A stretch of DNA of 64,000 nt, taken from assembly GCF_030651495.1 (NCBI RefSeq), contig NZ_JAUSFI010000166.1, positions 1 to 64,000 on the forward strand, read 5' to 3'. Below, in pieces: positions 50,001 to 60,125 of the stretch. Made by a program: the position numbers and the translations under genes. Each line of letters begins with the position of its first letter. The first letter of the stretch is position 1. The DNA is from Undibacterium sp. Its GTDB lineage: Bacteria; Pseudomonadota; Gammaproteobacteria; Burkholderiales; Burkholderiaceae_D. Below the pieces are notes generated by a model. The model searched no databases and had not been told where the DNA came from. It was given only the letters and a program-made list of their open reading frames with translations.

Positions 50001-51787
50001 TAGCAAATATCGAGTTCGTACGATTTAAACTTGCCGCCGGTATTGGCGCTAATGTTGCGCAATTTAGCGATATCGGCAAAATCCAGTATTGGCTGCGCGA
50101 CTTCCAGACGCATCGGTGGATTGATGTTATTGGTATCCAACAAATTCGGCTTAGGACCGATAAAAGACACCAGCGACATCACCATCGCTTCACGAATCGG
50201 ATCGATAGGTGGATTGGTCACCTGCGCGAACAACTGCTTAAAGTAGTTATACAAAGGCTTGAGCTTATTCGACATCACGGCTAATGAAGAATCATTACCC
50301 ATAGACCCAATCGCCTCTTCACCGGTAGACGCCATCGGCGCCATCAGGAATTTCAGATCTTCCTGGGTATAGCCGAAAGCTTGCTGACGATCTAACAGCG
50401 TAACGGTTTCTAAGGTTTTATCTTGCTCGCCTTTGAGTTCGTTCAGTCTGATCCGTACCGAATTAATCCATTGCTTGTAGGGCTTGGCATTGGCATAGGT
50501 ATCTTTGATTTCTTTATCGTCGATGATGCGACCGGCTTCCAAGTCGATCAGAAACATTTTGCCCGGTTGCAGACGCCATTTTTTAATGATCTTGGACTCA
50601 GGAATTGGCAACACGCCAGATTCTGAAGCCATCACCACCAAATCATCATCGGTCACGATATAACGCGCAGGACGCAAGCCATTACGATCAAGCGTACCGC
50701 CGATCTGGCGACCATCGGTAAACGCCATCGCCGCAGGACCATCCCATGGCTCCATCATGGCTGCATGGTATTCGTAGAAAGCACGACGGTTTTCGTCCAT
50801 CATAGTGTGATTTTCCCAGGCTTCCGGGATCATCATCATCATTGCCTGTGCAATAGGATAGCCCGCCATCACCAGCAGTTCCAGCGCATTATCAAAACTT
50901 GCGGTATCGGACTGACCTTCAAAAATCAACGGATAGAGTTTTTGCAAATCATCGCCGAGCACGGCCGATTTCATCACGCCTTCGCGTGCGCGCATCCAGT
51001 TGAAATTACCCTTGACCGTATTGATCTCGCCATTATGCGCAATCATGCGATACGGGTGGGCCAGCGGCCATTCCGGGAAAGTATTGGTAGAGAAACGCTG
51101 ATGCACCAGGGCCAGCGCAGAAATGCAACGCTCATCTTGCAAATCTTTGTAATACACACCAACCTGGTCAGCCAGCAGCAAACCCTTGTAGACGATGGTG
51201 CGCGCCGACATCGATGGGACAAAATATTCTTTACCGTGGATCAGCTTGAGGGCTTCAATCGCATGCACCGCCGATTTACGGATCACATACAGTTTGCGCT
51301 CTAATGCATCGGTCACCATGATGTCAGGGCCACGGCCAATAAAGATCTGACGGATCACCGGTTCTTTTTCGCGCACGGTAGGCGACATCGGCATTTCACC
51401 ATCGACCGGCACATCGCGCCAGCCCAGCACTACCTGACCTTCAGCACGCACTGCGCGCTCAATTTCTTGTTCGCAGGCTAAACGGGAAGCGTGTTCTTTT
51501 GGCAGAAAAATCATGCCGACGCCATACTCGCCCGGCGGTGGCAAGCTGATACCTTGCGTGGCCATATCTTCACGGTAATAAAGATCAGGAATCTGAATCA
51601 AGACCCCAGCACCGTCGCCCATCAGCGCATCTGCACCGACCGCACCCCGATGATCAAGGTTTTTCAAGATCAGCAAACCTTGCTCAACAATAGTGTGAGA
51701 TTTTTTGCCTTTAATATGCGCCACAAAACCTACACCGCAGGCGTCGTGTTCATTAGCTGGGTCGTACAGGCCTTGCGTTTGCATCAT
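47096..51787 (-). CDS. gltB: Glutamate synthase (NADPH) large subunit (GltB)
   Basis: Makes two glutamates from glutamine and 2-oxoglutarate; with glutamine synthetase it is the main route of ammonium assimilation at low supply. About 1563 residues: an N-terminal class II amidotransferase whose nucleophile Cys is in [15 protein letters not shown] after a short propeptide, a central domain, the FMN-binding synthase domain ([27 protein letters not shown]; the 3Fe-4S cysteines in [14 protein letters not shown]), and the C-terminal GXGXG beta-helix. The ATG at 51787 follows GGAG by four bases. An upstream in-frame extension is not supported. Confidence 0.96.
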   Translation of the reverse strand: MMQTQGLYDPANEHDACGVGFVAHIKGKKSHTIVEQGLLILKNLDHRGAVGADALMGDGAGVLIQIPDLYYREDMATQGISLPPPGEYGVGMIFLPKEHASRLACEQEIERAVRAEGQVVLGWRDVPVDGEMPMSPTVREKEPVIRQIFIGRGPDIMVTDALERKLYVIRKSAVHAIEALKLIHGKEYFVPSMSARTIVYKGLLLADQVGVYYKDLQDERCISALALVHQRFSTNTFPEWPLAHPYRMIAHNGEINTVKGNFNWMRAREGVMKSAVLGDDLQKLYPLIFEGQSDTASFDNALELLVMAGYPIAQAMMMMIPEAWENHTMMDENRRAFYEYHAAMMEPWDGPAAMAFTDGRQIGGTLDRNGLRPARYIVTDDDLVVMASESGVLPIPESKIIKKWRLQPGKMFLIDLEAGRIIDDKEIKDTYANAKPYKQWINSVRIRLNELKGEQDKTLETVTLLDRQQAFGYTQEDLKFLMAPMASTGEEAIGSMGNDSSLAVMSNKLKPLYNYFKQLFAQVTNPPIDPIREAMVMSLVSFIGPKPNLLDTNNINPPMRLEVAQPILDFADIAKLRNISANTGGKFKSYELDICYPVAWGKDGIEARLASICAEVVDAVKSGHNIVIITDRKMDANYVAIPALLATSTVHQHLVSKGLRTTTGLVVETGSARETHHFALLAGYGAEAVHPYLAMQTLADMAKDLSGDLSAEKAIYNYTKAVGKGLMKVMSKMGISTYMSYCGAQIFEVIGLNKSLVDKYFKGTASNVEGIGVFEVAEEALRLHKLAFGLDPVMANALDAGGEYAFRVRGEDHMWTPDAIAKLQHSTRSNNFNSYKEYAQIINDQSKRHMTLRGLFEFKIDPAKAIPLDQVESAKEIVKRFATGAMSLGSISTEAHATLAVAMNRIGGKSNTGEGGEDPARYQQELKGIPIKQGASLASVLGKDVVQVDIPLIAGDSLRSRIKQVASGRFGVTTEYLISADQIQIKMAQGAKPGEGGQLPGHKVSDYIAKLRFSVPGVGLISPPPHHDIYSIEDLAQLIHDLKNVNPKASISVKLVSEVGVGTIAAGVSKAKADHLVIAGHDGGTGASPLSSIKHAGSPWELGLSETQQTLVLNGLRSRVRVQADGQMKTGRDVAIAAMLGADEIGFATAPLVVEGCIMMRKCHLNTCPVGVATQDPELRKKFSGKPEYVVNYFFFVAEEVRQIMAQLGIRTYDELIGRVDLLDKSKAITHWKAKGLDFSKIFYQPEMPVGTAVRHVDVQDHCLEKALDNKLIAQAKAALDNGEKVSFISPIKNLNRTVGAMLSGEVAKKYGHAGLPDDTIHIQLQGTAGQSAGAFLAHGVTLDLVGEGNDYVGKGLSGGRIIIRPNTEFRGWAVDNIICGNTVLYGAISGEAFINGVAGERFAVRNSGAVAVVEGTGDHGCEYMTGGTVIVLGETGRNFAAGMSGGIAYVYDPDGDFEAKCNLSMVTLEPVLAGDVQVVTVDKSLWHSPLRGADGETDEAILRNLLERHFKHTGSTRARNLLDDWARSRAKFVKVFPTEYKRALVEMFVAKQLAAKNEKVAA

Positions 51788-51854
51788 GATTCTCCAATAG
51801 GAAATTAGCTTATTCCGTAGGATAGTGCAGTGCAACAGATTATACAATCAAAAT

Positions 51855-51922
51855 AAATAGGGTCAGTGTCATATTTAAACTCCTAAATATCTTAATATTT
51901 TAATTTAGGGACATAGTTAAAG
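51855..51922. repeat. Possible RAYT-associated palindromic segment
   Basis: AATAGGGTCAGTGTCAT followed by TTTAAACTCCTAAAT and, after an AT spacer, ATTTAGGGACATAGTTAAAGGAG. The GGGTCAG(T/A)GTC motif resembles palindromes that often accompany RAYT-type transposases in proteobacteria. It lies between the gltB start and the RAYT stop. No matching segment was found on the other side of the RAYT. Weak evidence. Confidence 0.35.
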
Positions 51923-52017
51923 GAGCTTAAATAGATACATTCATTCAACCCAATTCATGACCAATGAGTTTTGAATCCTGTAGTCGCCTCAATTTTAGGC
52001 CCGACTCAGCGCCCAAC

Positions 52018-52716
52018 TTAAACCAGCTTACTTTGCTTGCTCGGCCGACCGCGTTTGACAGGCTCCACACGTCTAGCAGTAAGCTTCGCCATTTCTGCTT
52101 TAAATTGATCCGAACCAAGTAACCATCCCCTCAGCGTTGCGGCCGTCATCGCTTCGATTTCAGCGCTGGGCTGCGCTTGCTGCATCATTTCTTTATAGGC
52201 TGCCTCACGCTGAAATGGCGTGTTTCCCAAGCTCCAATACAAAGGATGATCAGTGATCAATGGATCAATTTTCAGACCGATATGATGTTGATAACTTGAC
52301 CATGAGTAATCCGACGCCTCTGCAACCAATTTTGCAAGCACCGGATTCGCCTCAATATATAAACTACAGCGCAAAAAATAAACCGCAGCCTGAATAACTG
52401 TCGCCCGGTAACGGCCCTGCCACAATGTGCCTGATCGATGGTATTTAGCATTAAAATAAGGGACATAATGGCGCCCCAGCCATTGCATCATTCTGCTTAA
52501 CCCCGTTTCATCAGACGGTGTCGCCAATAAATGCAGATGATCCGGCATCAATACATAGGCATGTATCGCGACCTCAAATTGCTTGGATGCCTGTATCAGC
52601 CAGCCAAGAAACACCGCGTAGTCGTCACGATCAACAAAAATGACTTTATTATCATTTCCTTTTTGGATGATGTGATGTAGTTGATGCGGGATTACCAGAC
52701 GAGGAAGCCTTGCCAT
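52018..52716 (-). CDS. REP-associated tyrosine transposase (RAYT, IS200-like Y1 family)
   Basis: Single-strand DNA transposase-like protein of 232 residues from the HUH/Y1 superfamily. The metal-binding HUH motif is in MPDHLHLLATP (His60 and His62), and the catalytic Tyr is likely Tyr120 in RCSLYIEANPVLAKL, with the YxExNP block typical of RAYTs. The N-terminal RLVIPHQLHHIIQKGNDN fits too. The C-terminal tail is basic (RRVEPVKRGRPSKQSK). RAYTs are domesticated enzymes that act on REP palindromes; four REP-like elements occur in this window. It is not flanked by IS-type ends. Confidence 0.9.
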   Translation of the reverse strand: MARLPRLVIPHQLHHIIQKGNDNKVIFVDRDDYAVFLGWLIQASKQFEVAIHAYVLMPDHLHLLATPSDETGLSRMMQWLGRHYVPYFNAKYHRSGTLWQGRYRATVIQAAVYFLRCSLYIEANPVLAKLVAEASDYSWSSYQHHIGLKIDPLITDHPLYWSLGNTPFQREAAYKEMMQQAQPSAEIEAMTAATLRGWLLGSDQFKAEMAKLTARRVEPVKRGRPSKQSKLV

Positions 52717-52903
52717 AAGTATGCAATCAGTAAATAGACTGCGGCATTGTAAAACAAGAAGGGGCTATGCCTTTTCTATATCCACCAAATATTCGTTAAT
52801 GAGCAAGGTTCGGGATTGCCACTCCCTCAAGCCGCGTTATTTTTTTGAACTATCGCACTCAAGGGCAAGAGTGCGACCTATTCGCCAAACTTAAAGCACC
52901 GCC

Positions 52904-54652
52904 TCAAAACTCTTCCCAATCATCCTCAACCACATTCTTCTTGGCTGGGCGCGCCGTTACAGATTTAGCAGATGAAGAAGATTTAACACCATTCAGTCTT
53001 TTCGTTACATTGACGGCGCGAGGTGCTGCCTTGGTTTTGACTTTATCTTGCTGTTGCATCACTAAATTTTCTTGACCAGCATCAGCGTTTGCATCGACCT
53101 TAAAGACACTCACCACCTGCATCAGATTACCGGCTTGCTCTTGCATTGCCGCAGCGGCAGCGGCAGCCTGCTCTACTAGCGCAGCATTTTGCTGTGTCAC
53201 GCTATCCATTTCCGAAATTGCCAAATTAATTTGCTCGATGCCGGAGGTCTGTTCAGTTGTCGCCGCAGTTATTTCGGCCATGATATCGGTGACGTGCTTA
53301 ACACTCGCTACAATCTCATTCATAGTCCCACCCGCCTGATCGACTAACTGGGAGCCATGCCGGACGTTTTCCACCGAATCATTGATGAGTGTCTTGATCT
53401 CTTTCGCCGCACTGGCCGAACGTTGTGCAAGATTGCGCACTTCGGAGGCAACCACCGCAAAACCTCGGCCCTGCTCCCCCGCGCGCGCGGCTTCCACTGC
53501 AGCGTTTAAGGCAAGAATATTTGTTTGAAAAGCAATCCCATCAATAACAGAAATGATATCAACAATTTTTTGCGAAGAAGAATTGATGACTCCCATCGTT
53601 GCCACGACTTCTGCTACGACATTGCCACCCTTAATCGCAATCGAGGAAGCAGAAGCAGCGAGTTGATTTGCCTGCCGCGCATTATCCGCATTTTGCTTAA
53701 CGGTTCCGGTCAATTCCTCCATTGAAGATGCAGTTTCTTCCAGTGAACTGGCCTGAGTCTCCGTACGCGCAGAGAGATCCATATTGCCCGATGCGATTTC
53801 TTTGGATGACATAGCAATCGCATCGGTGCCACTGCGAACCTGCCCAATAATGGCAGCGATGCTGTCGCGCATAGATTTAATCGAAAACAAAAGACTAGAT
53901 TGATCCGATTTCTTAAGATCAATCACTACCGTCAAATCACCTTCCGCAATATGGCGGGTAATTTCTGCCGCGTACTGAGGCTCACCACCAAGCTGCCGCA
54001 CAAGACCTCGTGCGATGAATAGACCAATACCAAATAAAACAGCAGCCAATATCAATGCGCCAATGGAAGACTCAATAAAGCGATTCTTCAAGGCGGCATC
54101 TACCGTATCAATATACACACCAGAACCGACAACCCAGCCCCATGGGGCGAATCCTTTAACATAAGAGACTTTTTGTACCGGATTATCATGGCCAGGTTTC
54201 GGCCACATATAGAAAACAAATCCAGCCCCTTTGGCCTTGACCATTTCGACAAATTCAGTAAACAAAAGCTTCCCATTTGCGTCTTTGCTTCCTGACAAAT
54301 CCTTACCATCGAGTTCAGGCTTAATGGGATGCATCACCATTACCGTTTGCATATTATTAATCCAAATGTATTCACCATCGCCGTAACGCAAGGCTTTGAT
54401 TGCCTTCATGGCAGACTGCTTGGCGTCATCTTCGCTCATTTTGGTCTGTTCTATCAAACCGTGGTAATAGACAATTAAGCTGTGAGCAACCTCAACAGTT
54501 TGTCTGACGCTGCTTTGGCGTTCCTCAATGATTAAGGATTTTTCAGAAAACAGGAAAATTGAGGTAAGAACTACGATGCCAAGTACTGCGCTGAGAATAA
54601 GAATCCCCAGTCGTTTCGCAATACTCAAATTATGGATTTGGTTCAGACTCAT
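52904..54652 (-). CDS. Methyl-accepting chemotaxis protein with single Cache sensor
   Basis: Transmembrane chemoreceptor of 582 residues. Membrane segment 1 (~residues 13-33) is followed by a periplasmic sCache_2-type domain (~35-190) with [16 protein letters not shown] and [16 protein letters not shown]. Membrane segment 2 (~195-215) leads to a HAMP region. The cytoplasmic signalling domain has the conserved hairpin tip [20 protein letters not shown]. The C-terminus ends DDWEEF, a NWETF-like pentapeptide that would bind CheR and CheB. No che genes are nearby. The ligand is unknown; the Cache type often senses small carboxylates. Confidence 0.94.
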   Translation of the reverse strand: MSLNQIHNLSIAKRLGILILSAVLGIVVLTSIFLFSEKSLIIEERQSSVRQTVEVAHSLIVYYHGLIEQTKMSEDDAKQSAMKAIKALRYGDGEYIWINNMQTVMVMHPIKPELDGKDLSGSKDANGKLLFTEFVEMVKAKGAGFVFYMWPKPGHDNPVQKVSYVKGFAPWGWVVGSGVYIDTVDAALKNRFIESSIGALILAAVLFGIGLFIARGLVRQLGGEPQYAAEITRHIAEGDLTVVIDLKKSDQSSLLFSIKSMRDSIAAIIGQVRSGTDAIAMSSKEIASGNMDLSARTETQASSLEETASSMEELTGTVKQNADNARQANQLAASASSIAIKGGNVVAEVVATMGVINSSSQKIVDIISVIDGIAFQTNILALNAAVEAARAGEQGRGFAVVASEVRNLAQRSASAAKEIKTLINDSVENVRHGSQLVDQAGGTMNEIVASVKHVTDIMAEITAATTEQTSGIEQINLAISEMDSVTQQNAALVEQAAAAAAAMQEQAGNLMQVVSVFKVDANADAGQENLVMQQQDKVKTKAAPRAVNVTKRLNGVKSSSSAKSVTARPAKKNVVEDDWEEF

Positions 54653-55058
54653 TATATTTGTCTCCTGTGACTATAAGTATAGTTATCGTTCCGGCAAAGC
54701 CAGTGTATGCAAAACTTTTCATAGCTTATAGCCGCATTTTCAGAATAGATCAATAAAAAAAAAGTTCAAATATAATGAAAAAAATTACTTAGGAGAAATT
54801 TTCATCCGAAACAAAAAAGCGCTTTTTGCGTGTTAATCCTCACACGCGTCACTGAATTATTGTTTGAAGGGAGCAAGTCCAGAACCAGATGGAAAAGACT
54901 TTACATCTAAATGGCCAAATAAATTTCATGCATCTTTAAAATATGATTTATATCAAATACTAAAAAAGCCCTGCCAGACTCAATCTGACAGGGCTTTTTT
55001 AGTATTTTTTGCTAATACAGCATAGACAAGCCGCCGTATTAATAAATAGAAAACAAAT
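54653..55058. other. Promoter region of the chemoreceptor and end of the 55.1-kb gene
   Basis: No gene. The first 130 bases contain the chemoreceptor promoter (minus strand) and the ribosome binding site AGGAGAC. No sigma-28 promoter was recognised with correct spacing. A strong terminator lies at 54963-55000. Confidence 0.5.
54963..55000. terminator. Terminator downstream of the 55.1-kb gene
   Basis: The arms AAAAAAGCCCTGCCAG and CTGACAGGGCTTTTTT have one mismatch and a short loop. It works in either direction and would end the minus-strand transcript from 55059-55391. Confidence 0.88.
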
Positions 55059-55391
55059 TTAAGCTAATGCAAGCGCCTTGTTTTTCAATTGAAACGCCTT
55101 GAGCGGAATTGCTGCATCAAACACCGAAGCGACATCTGGCGTGCCAAGCATTAATTCTGCGATACGGCTGACCAATGCCTTAGCCTGTGTCGCCAATTTA
55201 AAGTGTGCAGGTCTTTGGCTTTGAACAATACTCCAGCGCACCACGGCAGAACGCCCACTAGCATCCAACAAGGACTGGTCACACAACCATTTTTCAAATG
55301 AGCGGGTAGGCAAATCACTCTCTACCCAAACCAAATGATCCGATGTCATTCTCTTGCTATACGATGGGCGAACCAATATTTCGTAAATCAT
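55059..55391 (-). CDS. Hypothetical protein, 110 residues
   Basis: Not recognised. The product begins MIYEILVRPSYSKRM and has no signal peptide or membrane segment. It is rich in Ala, Leu and Ser with a basic C-terminus (IPLKAFQLKNKALALA). A ribosome binding site CAGGAG stands about 8 bases before the ATG, and terminators lie on both sides, so it is a real single-gene unit. The function is unknown and no neighbour suggests one. Confidence 0.7.
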   Translation of the reverse strand: MIYEILVRPSYSKRMTSDHLVWVESDLPTRSFEKWLCDQSLLDASGRSAVVRWSIVQSQRPAHFKLATQAKALVSRIAELMLGTPDVASVFDAAIPLKAFQLKNKALALA

Positions 55392-55704
55392 TTAAGACTC
55401 CTGTAAGGGAATCTTCGCATTAGGAGGTGTGTAAGCAAAGATTCTTTGTAGCAAAAACGTCTGCCTTAACATTCCCGTTGACATGAAATTGACAAAATAA
55501 TGAAAATTTCTCGTTAATTTCTCAAAACGATATTAAAAAAGCCAGAATTTCTTTCAAATTCCGGCTTTAATTTATTTTTTACAAACTATCTGATGTGGGT
55601 AATTTTTTGGCTTTGTCCGATTACGCCAACAATGCAGACAAAAGACAGCAACTGTCGGGACAGTCTGTTATCCCGCCTACGGCGCGACTATCCATTTCAA
55701 AAAT
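55392..55704. other. Intergenic region upstream of the 55.1-kb gene
   Basis: No gene. It holds the promoter and ribosome binding site of 55059-55391 and, further right, a hairpin (55534-55569). A TTGACATGAAATTGACA stretch near 55480 is promoter-like on the plus strand, with nothing to drive. Confidence 0.45.
55534..55569. terminator. Hairpin terminator, probably for the DUF1345 gene
   Basis: The arms AAAGCCAGAATTT and AAATTCCGGCTTT have one mismatch. On the minus strand the right end is TTTTTTAATATCG. It lies about 135 bases beyond the stop of the DUF1345 gene. Confidence 0.75.
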
Positions 55705-56394
55705 TTAAAATAAGCCCGATGCAATATTGATCGTCAAGGCCAATAAGGTCGTGTTGAAAAAAAACGCCAGCACGCAATGAACCGTACCAATGCGGCGCAT
55801 CGCACGGCAAGAAAAACTGACATCCGCAGTCTGGCCCGAGGTGCCGATAACGCAGGCAAAATAAAGAAAATCACCATAATCTGGGGCGTGTCCGCCCGGG
55901 AACTCCAGGCCACCTGCATTGCCGCGCGCTTCTGCCGCGTAATAGTCATGCGCGTAGTGCAGGGCAAACATCAACTGCGTAAATGCCCATGAGGACAGGA
56001 TCGTCAGCACCGCTAATGCAATGTGGGCATAACGTAAGCTGCCGTGCATCTCCTTAACCACCGCCAGCTCCGCCACGATGGCACCGATCGACATCAGCGC
56101 GGCAATCACGACCAGGCCCAGTATGATCAGCCGGCCCTCGTCCTGTTGCAGGGCGCGCTTGCGCATGCGTTCATGGCTAGACCAGAACATCATTTTTGCC
56201 GCCAGCAACAGATAAAGAACCGCGCCGACGTTCCAGCCTATGATCATTCTGGTGATCGGCTGTTGTGCCAGCGCGGTCGGCAGCAAGAAGATCGTCACAA
56301 CACCGATCAATGCGGAAATAAACAGCCTGGGCCGCACCAAGAATAGCCGGAATGGTTTGAAATACAGCGTTTGCGCTAGGGAGATATCTGTCAT
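55705..56394 (-). CDS. DUF1345 family membrane protein
   Basis: Inner-membrane protein of the DUF1345 family, function unknown. The 229 residues contain about five hydrophobic segments. Conserved family features seen are the central ALHYAHDYY and the C-terminal [20 protein letters not shown] stretch, then [17 protein letters not shown] single gene, not obviously coupled to neighbours. Confidence 0.85.
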   Translation of the reverse strand: MTDISLAQTLYFKPFRLFLVRPRLFISALIGVVTIFLLPTALAQQPITRMIIGWNVGAVLYLLLAAKMMFWSSHERMRKRALQQDEGRLIILGLVVIAALMSIGAIVAELAVVKEMHGSLRYAHIALAVLTILSSWAFTQLMFALHYAHDYYAAEARGNAGGLEFPGGHAPDYGDFLYFACVIGTSGQTADVSFSCRAMRRIGTVHCVLAFFFNTTLLALTINIASGLF

Positions 56395-56657
56395 ATGTCA
56401 ATGTTACTTCATTTTCAAAGGAATCCGAACCTGACAAGCTAGTGCAGCAGGCCGTAGAAATAGCGAAGAGATAGCGTTTTTTCTTGGCTCATGCCTCGCC
56501 GAAAAAAACCTAAGATCAACAGCATAAACCTAGTACCGATGGATGCACCCTCCTTGCTTACTTCGATGGTCGCTGATCATGTCAACGCAAATACAAATGT
56601 TCGCGTTATGGAGAGACGTAGAAATTGTCTATGGCCAAACAAGAATATGGTTTCAAC

Positions 56658-57011
56658 ATGAACAAGCTGATCGCCACTCTCATCGCTAGCACCTTTGTAA
56701 TGGCTAGCGCATTTGCACAAACTCCAGCCACGACAGTAAAACCGGCTGCTGCAGCGGCACCTACCACGACGGCTACTGCAACACATTCGTCTAACGCCAG
56801 CAGCACTAAAGTAACACCAAAAGCCTCGGCCTCAGCAAGGACGGAAGCGCCAGGTGGCGGCGCTGGTAAAGTATGGATCAATACCAAGTCAAATACCTAT
56901 CACTGCCAAGGAACTGAGTTTTATGGCAAGACCAAAGTGGGTGAATATATGACTGAGGCGGACGCCAAAGCAAAAGGCGCGCATGCCAATCACGGCACAG
57001 CATGTAAATAA
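56658..57011 (+). CDS. Small secreted protein, 117 residues
   Basis: Exported protein of unknown function. A signal peptide (MNKLIATLIASTFVMASAFA) precedes an Ala/Thr/Pro-rich, probably disordered linker (~residues 22-70). Then comes a compact C-terminal module, KVWINTKSNTYHCQGTEFYG, with GEYMTEADAKAKGAHANHGT and a final Cys. The two Cys residues could pair. The module recurs in small betaproteobacterial proteins, from memory. The start is uncertain: in-frame ATG 56631 and TTG 56625 lie upstream, but the signal peptide starts at 56658. A terminator follows at 57032. Confidence 0.72.
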   Translation: MNKLIATLIASTFVMASAFAQTPATTVKPAAAAAPTTTATATHSSNASSTKVTPKASASARTEAPGGGAGKVWINTKSNTYHCQGTEFYGKTKVGEYMTEADAKAKGAHANHGTACK

Positions 57012-57031
57012 GGATAGATTTGATCTGATGA

Positions 57032-57067
57032 TGAAAGCGCTGCACCTGAGGTGTTAGCGCTTTTTTT
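57032..57067 (+). terminator. Terminator after the small secreted protein
   Basis: AAAGCGCT and AGCGCTTT arms with a loop that can pair further (CACCT / AGGTG), followed by a T-run. Plus-strand orientation. Confidence 0.85.
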
Positions 57068-57193
57068 ATGTTTTATAAAAATCAGAACTAATTGAAGACT
57101 GTCAGTTTCAAATACATTGAAATTTTTACAATCGAGCCTGTTAGCAGTCAGTACGTAAACCTCTGTATCCCGCGCAATGCATGAGGCGCTAGA

Positions 57194-57897
57194 TTAATGC
57201 GCAAAATCAAGAAAAAATTGTTTAGCATCACCGCACTGTGGTTGATTGATACCTGCGTATTGATATGCAAACCGCAACGTATTTCCAGCTCCATCTTCAG
57301 CTAAATTCATCTTTAACGCCTGTAATGCGAGTAATAAGCGCGGGGTTTTTTTCCAGTAACACCCATCAACACTTCGATAAATTATCTCCAAACTAGTATG
57401 TAAGCTCTTCAACTCAGGTTCATAGTCAAACAAACTTCCCTTAAACGGTGTCAACTCTATATCTTTATTTTGCAATCGAAACACGATGCTGCTACTGGCT
57501 GCCCGCATCGGAACTCCGTCATAATTATCGGTAATCAACGGTAGATAACCGGGCTTAAAAATTCGCAAGGTAGGTTCATCCTGCCGTATCGTTCCTTTTA
57601 ACAAAAAGCGTGGGCCCCAGGCTGGGATTTTGAACTTACCGTCCTGATCGGTGACTACTTCGGCAATTTCCAATTGACCTAGCGAAGCACCGTTCCAGGG
57701 GCCAATAATGTTCCAACTGACACCACGATGGCACCTGCCACCGGCGCACCGCCTGGCATCACTACCCGTGCCGACATTTCTGGCGAATACCATCCGAAAG
57801 GAATGGGTAAACTCAAACCGAGCACAAAAAGGAGGCTAGTAAGCGTCAGCGCTCCCATTTGAAAGGGGCGTAATCGTCGTATCAGTGAGATATTCAT
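57194..57897 (-). pseudogene. Exported regulatory-like-domain protein, frameshifted
   Basis: Two overlapping frames make one protein. From ATG 57897, MNISLIRRLRPFQMGALTLT gives a signal anchor, then GWYSPEMSARVVMPGGAPVA and GAIVVS in a carboxypeptidase-regulatory-like (beta-sandwich) fold. At about 57715 the frame slips by one base. The next frame resumes the same domain at SWNIIGPWNGASLGQLEIAE, then VTDQDGKFKIPAWGPRFLL, and runs to a stop at 57194 with Cys-containing YRSVDGCYW. The break falls inside a beta strand, so the gene is probably inactive unless a base was missed in sequencing or slippage restores it. Function unknown. Confidence 0.68.
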
Positions 57898-58099
57898 CAG
57901 AAATCCAGAATGTACCAAATGCCATCTTTGGAGATGGACGAAACAGAATGCATTGAAGTCTTCCCGTTATAATTTTGTGTGACGACAGCTCTTGCGCATC
58001 GAGGGCTTATCCGCGACTTTTTTAAACAAATATCGTTTTTTACAATCTACGCAATTAGGCAATCACAATTTTAATCGACTTAATCTAGCAAAATATGTA

Positions 58100-58140
58100 A
58101 AAAAACGTCCTGTAAATCAAAGACTTACAGGACGTTTTTT
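58100..58140. terminator. Terminator after ssb
   Basis: Perfect 16-bp inverted repeat AAAAAACGTCCTGTAA / TTACAGGACGTTTTTT with a 9-base loop, flanked by A/T runs. It lies 21 bases after the ssb stop on the minus strand. Confidence 0.92.
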
Positions 58141-58160
58141 ACACAATTTTTTATTAAGTT

Positions 58161-58649
58161 TTAGAACGGAATATCGTCATCCATATCCGAGAAATTCGGC
58201 GCCGGACGTGCTGCTGGTGCCGGGCGTGGTGCCGGTGCTGCGCTTTGGCGTGGCGCTGACGGCGCGCCGCCACCGTAGGATTCGTCATCCATCGGTGCGC
58301 CGCCGCCCATGCCTTGACGGCTGCCCAGCATTTGCATGGTGTCGGCCTTGATGTCGGTGGCGTATTTTTCTACGCCGTCTTTGTCGGTGTATTTACGCGT
58401 GCGCAGGCTGCCTTCTACATACACTTGTGAACCTTTTTTCAGGTACTGGCCGGCGATTTCTGCCAGCTTGCCGAAAAAAGTAATCCGGTGCCATTCGGTT
58501 TGCTCTTTCTTTTCGCCGGTGGCCTTGTCCTTCCAGTTTTCGGTAGTCGCTACCGTGATGCTGGTCATGGCGTCGCCGCTAGGCATGTAACGGGTTTCCG
58601 GATCACGTCCGAGATTACCGATGATCTGGACTTTATTCAAAGATGCCAT
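58161..58649 (-). CDS. ssb: Single-stranded DNA-binding protein (SSB)
   Basis: Tetrameric protein that coats single-stranded DNA in replication, repair and recombination. The 162 residues show an N-terminal OB-fold ([20 protein letters not shown], with [20 protein letters not shown] and [15 protein letters not shown]), a Gly/Pro-rich disordered linker, and the conserved acidic tip DDDIPF that recruits partner proteins. A GGAGAG ribosome binding site precedes the ATG. The order uvrA / MFS / ssb is common in Burkholderiales. Confidence 0.96.
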   Translation of the reverse strand: MASLNKVQIIGNLGRDPETRYMPSGDAMTSITVATTENWKDKATGEKKEQTEWHRITFFGKLAEIAGQYLKKGSQVYVEGSLRTRKYTDKDGVEKYATDIKADTMQMLGSRQGMGGGAPMDDESYGGGAPSAPRQSAAPAPRPAPAARPAPNFSDMDDDIPF

Positions 58650-58699
58650 GAGTCTCTCCTTTATTTCTGTAGTTCAATTGTAAACAGTGTGGTGGTGAC

Positions 58700-59941
58700 C
58701 TAGGCTGCCGGCGCGGTTTTGGCGCGGCGTGGCAGCTCAGGCATTTTGCTAGCGATTATAAGCCAGAAGAGGGTCAATGCGGCGCTCACGATAAACACAG
58801 TGGCGCCACCGGCATGCTGATTGAGCCAGCCGCCGAGCAAGCCGCCGCAGGCCAGGCCCAAGGCTTGCAAGGTGTTATACACGCCCAAGGCGGCGCCTTT
58901 GGCGGCCGGTGGCGCCAGGCGCGATACCAGCGAGGGTTGGCTCGCTTCGAGAATATTAAATGCCAGAAAAAATGCAAACAGCAGACCGATCAAGATCATC
59001 GGGCTATTAAGATATTGCCAAAAGCCTAATTGCACCAGCAATAATAAGGCAATGGCAAACATAAACACCTGCTTCATCTTGCCTTGCTTTTCGCCGATAA
59101 AAATCGCCGGCAACATGGCGATGAAAGAACCCAGCACCACCGGCAGATAGACTTTCCAATGGTCCGCCAGCGGGATATTGGCATACTGTACCAGTGCCGA
59201 TGGCACCACGACAAACATCGCCACCTGGCTCAGATGCAAGACAAACACGCCCAGATTCAGACGCATTAATTCGGGATTCTTGAGGACCACGCTCAAGGGT
59301 ATTTTTTCTGTTTGCAAGATCGCCGGTGCCGCCGGGGTGACCCAGATCACGACCGCAATGGCGGCAACCGCCAACGCTGCGGTGAGCATGAAAATGCCGC
59401 TCATGCCTATGCTTTGGTACAGCACCGGTGCGATCACCAGTGACAGCGCAAAGGTGATCCCGATCGAGCCGCCGACCATCGCCATCGCTTTGGTGCGGTG
59501 TTCTTCCCTGGTGGAATCGGCAATCAGCGCGGTCACAGCCGCCGAAATCGCGCCGGCGCCCTGCACTGCACGCCCGAGCATGATGCCCATCACGGTGCTG
59601 GAAGCGGCCGCGATCAGTGCGCCCAGCGCAAACAAGATCAGGCCAATGACAATGATGCGTTTGCGCCCGAACTTATCTGAGGCAATGCCAAAAGGAATTT
59701 GCGCGCAAGCCTGGCTGAGACCATAGATGCCCATCGCCAGACCGACCAGGGTCATGTTGCCGCCATCCGGCAGCGTTTTTGCGTGTAGCGCAAAAATTGG
59801 TAAAATCAGGAACAGGCCCAGCATGCGTAAGGCAAAAATCGAGGCCAGCGAGGTGCTGGCAAGAATTTCATTACGGCTCATTCCCGCAGGAAGTGCTGTC
59901 AGTTCTGAGTCTGGTGAGCGATTGGAAGATGTTGCAATCAT
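58700..59941 (-). CDS. MFS transporter (YajR-like drug exporter family)
   Basis: Twelve-segment major facilitator transporter, about 413 residues. The MFS motif A region reads GIASDKFGRKRIIVIGLILF, following ACAQIPF. The substrate is unknown; relatives are annotated as drug or metabolite exporters. It sits between ssb and uvrA on the minus strand. The ATG at 59941 is chosen, with a second in-frame ATG 21 codons in. A longer frame upstream lacks support. Confidence 0.88.
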   Translation of the reverse strand: MIATSSNRSPDSELTALPAGMSRNEILASTSLASIFALRMLGLFLILPIFALHAKTLPDGGNMTLVGLAMGIYGLSQACAQIPFGIASDKFGRKRIIVIGLILFALGALIAAASSTVMGIMLGRAVQGAGAISAAVTALIADSTREEHRTKAMAMVGGSIGITFALSLVIAPVLYQSIGMSGIFMLTAALAVAAIAVVIWVTPAAPAILQTEKIPLSVVLKNPELMRLNLGVFVLHLSQVAMFVVVPSALVQYANIPLADHWKVYLPVVLGSFIAMLPAIFIGEKQGKMKQVFMFAIALLLLVQLGFWQYLNSPMILIGLLFAFFLAFNILEASQPSLVSRLAPPAAKGAALGVYNTLQALGLACGGLLGGWLNQHAGGATVFIVSAALTLFWLIIASKMPELPRRAKTAPAA

Positions 59942-60125
59942 AATAAGGCAAATGCGAATCAAGAGCGAATCAAGAAACAAAGCAGGCAGGTCACCCGCGT
60001 CAAATTTCAAAAACCCGTTATAGTAGCAGGTTGCTTGCCCCCGAATCAGAAATCCTGGAAGTCTGTCGGACTAAGAGGGCGCTTTACGAAATGCAGCGAC
60101 ATGCCACACCTTGCGGAAAAATCAA

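Noticed and set aside
54660-54730. Sigma-28-like promoter upstream of the chemoreceptor (AAAAGTTT and GCCGGAAC)
   Set aside because: The two halves are about 16 bases apart instead of about 11, and the second half is a poor match.
59942-60125. SOS (LexA) box between the MFS gene and uvrA
   Set aside because: No CTGT-N8-ACAG sequence is present in the divergent gap.
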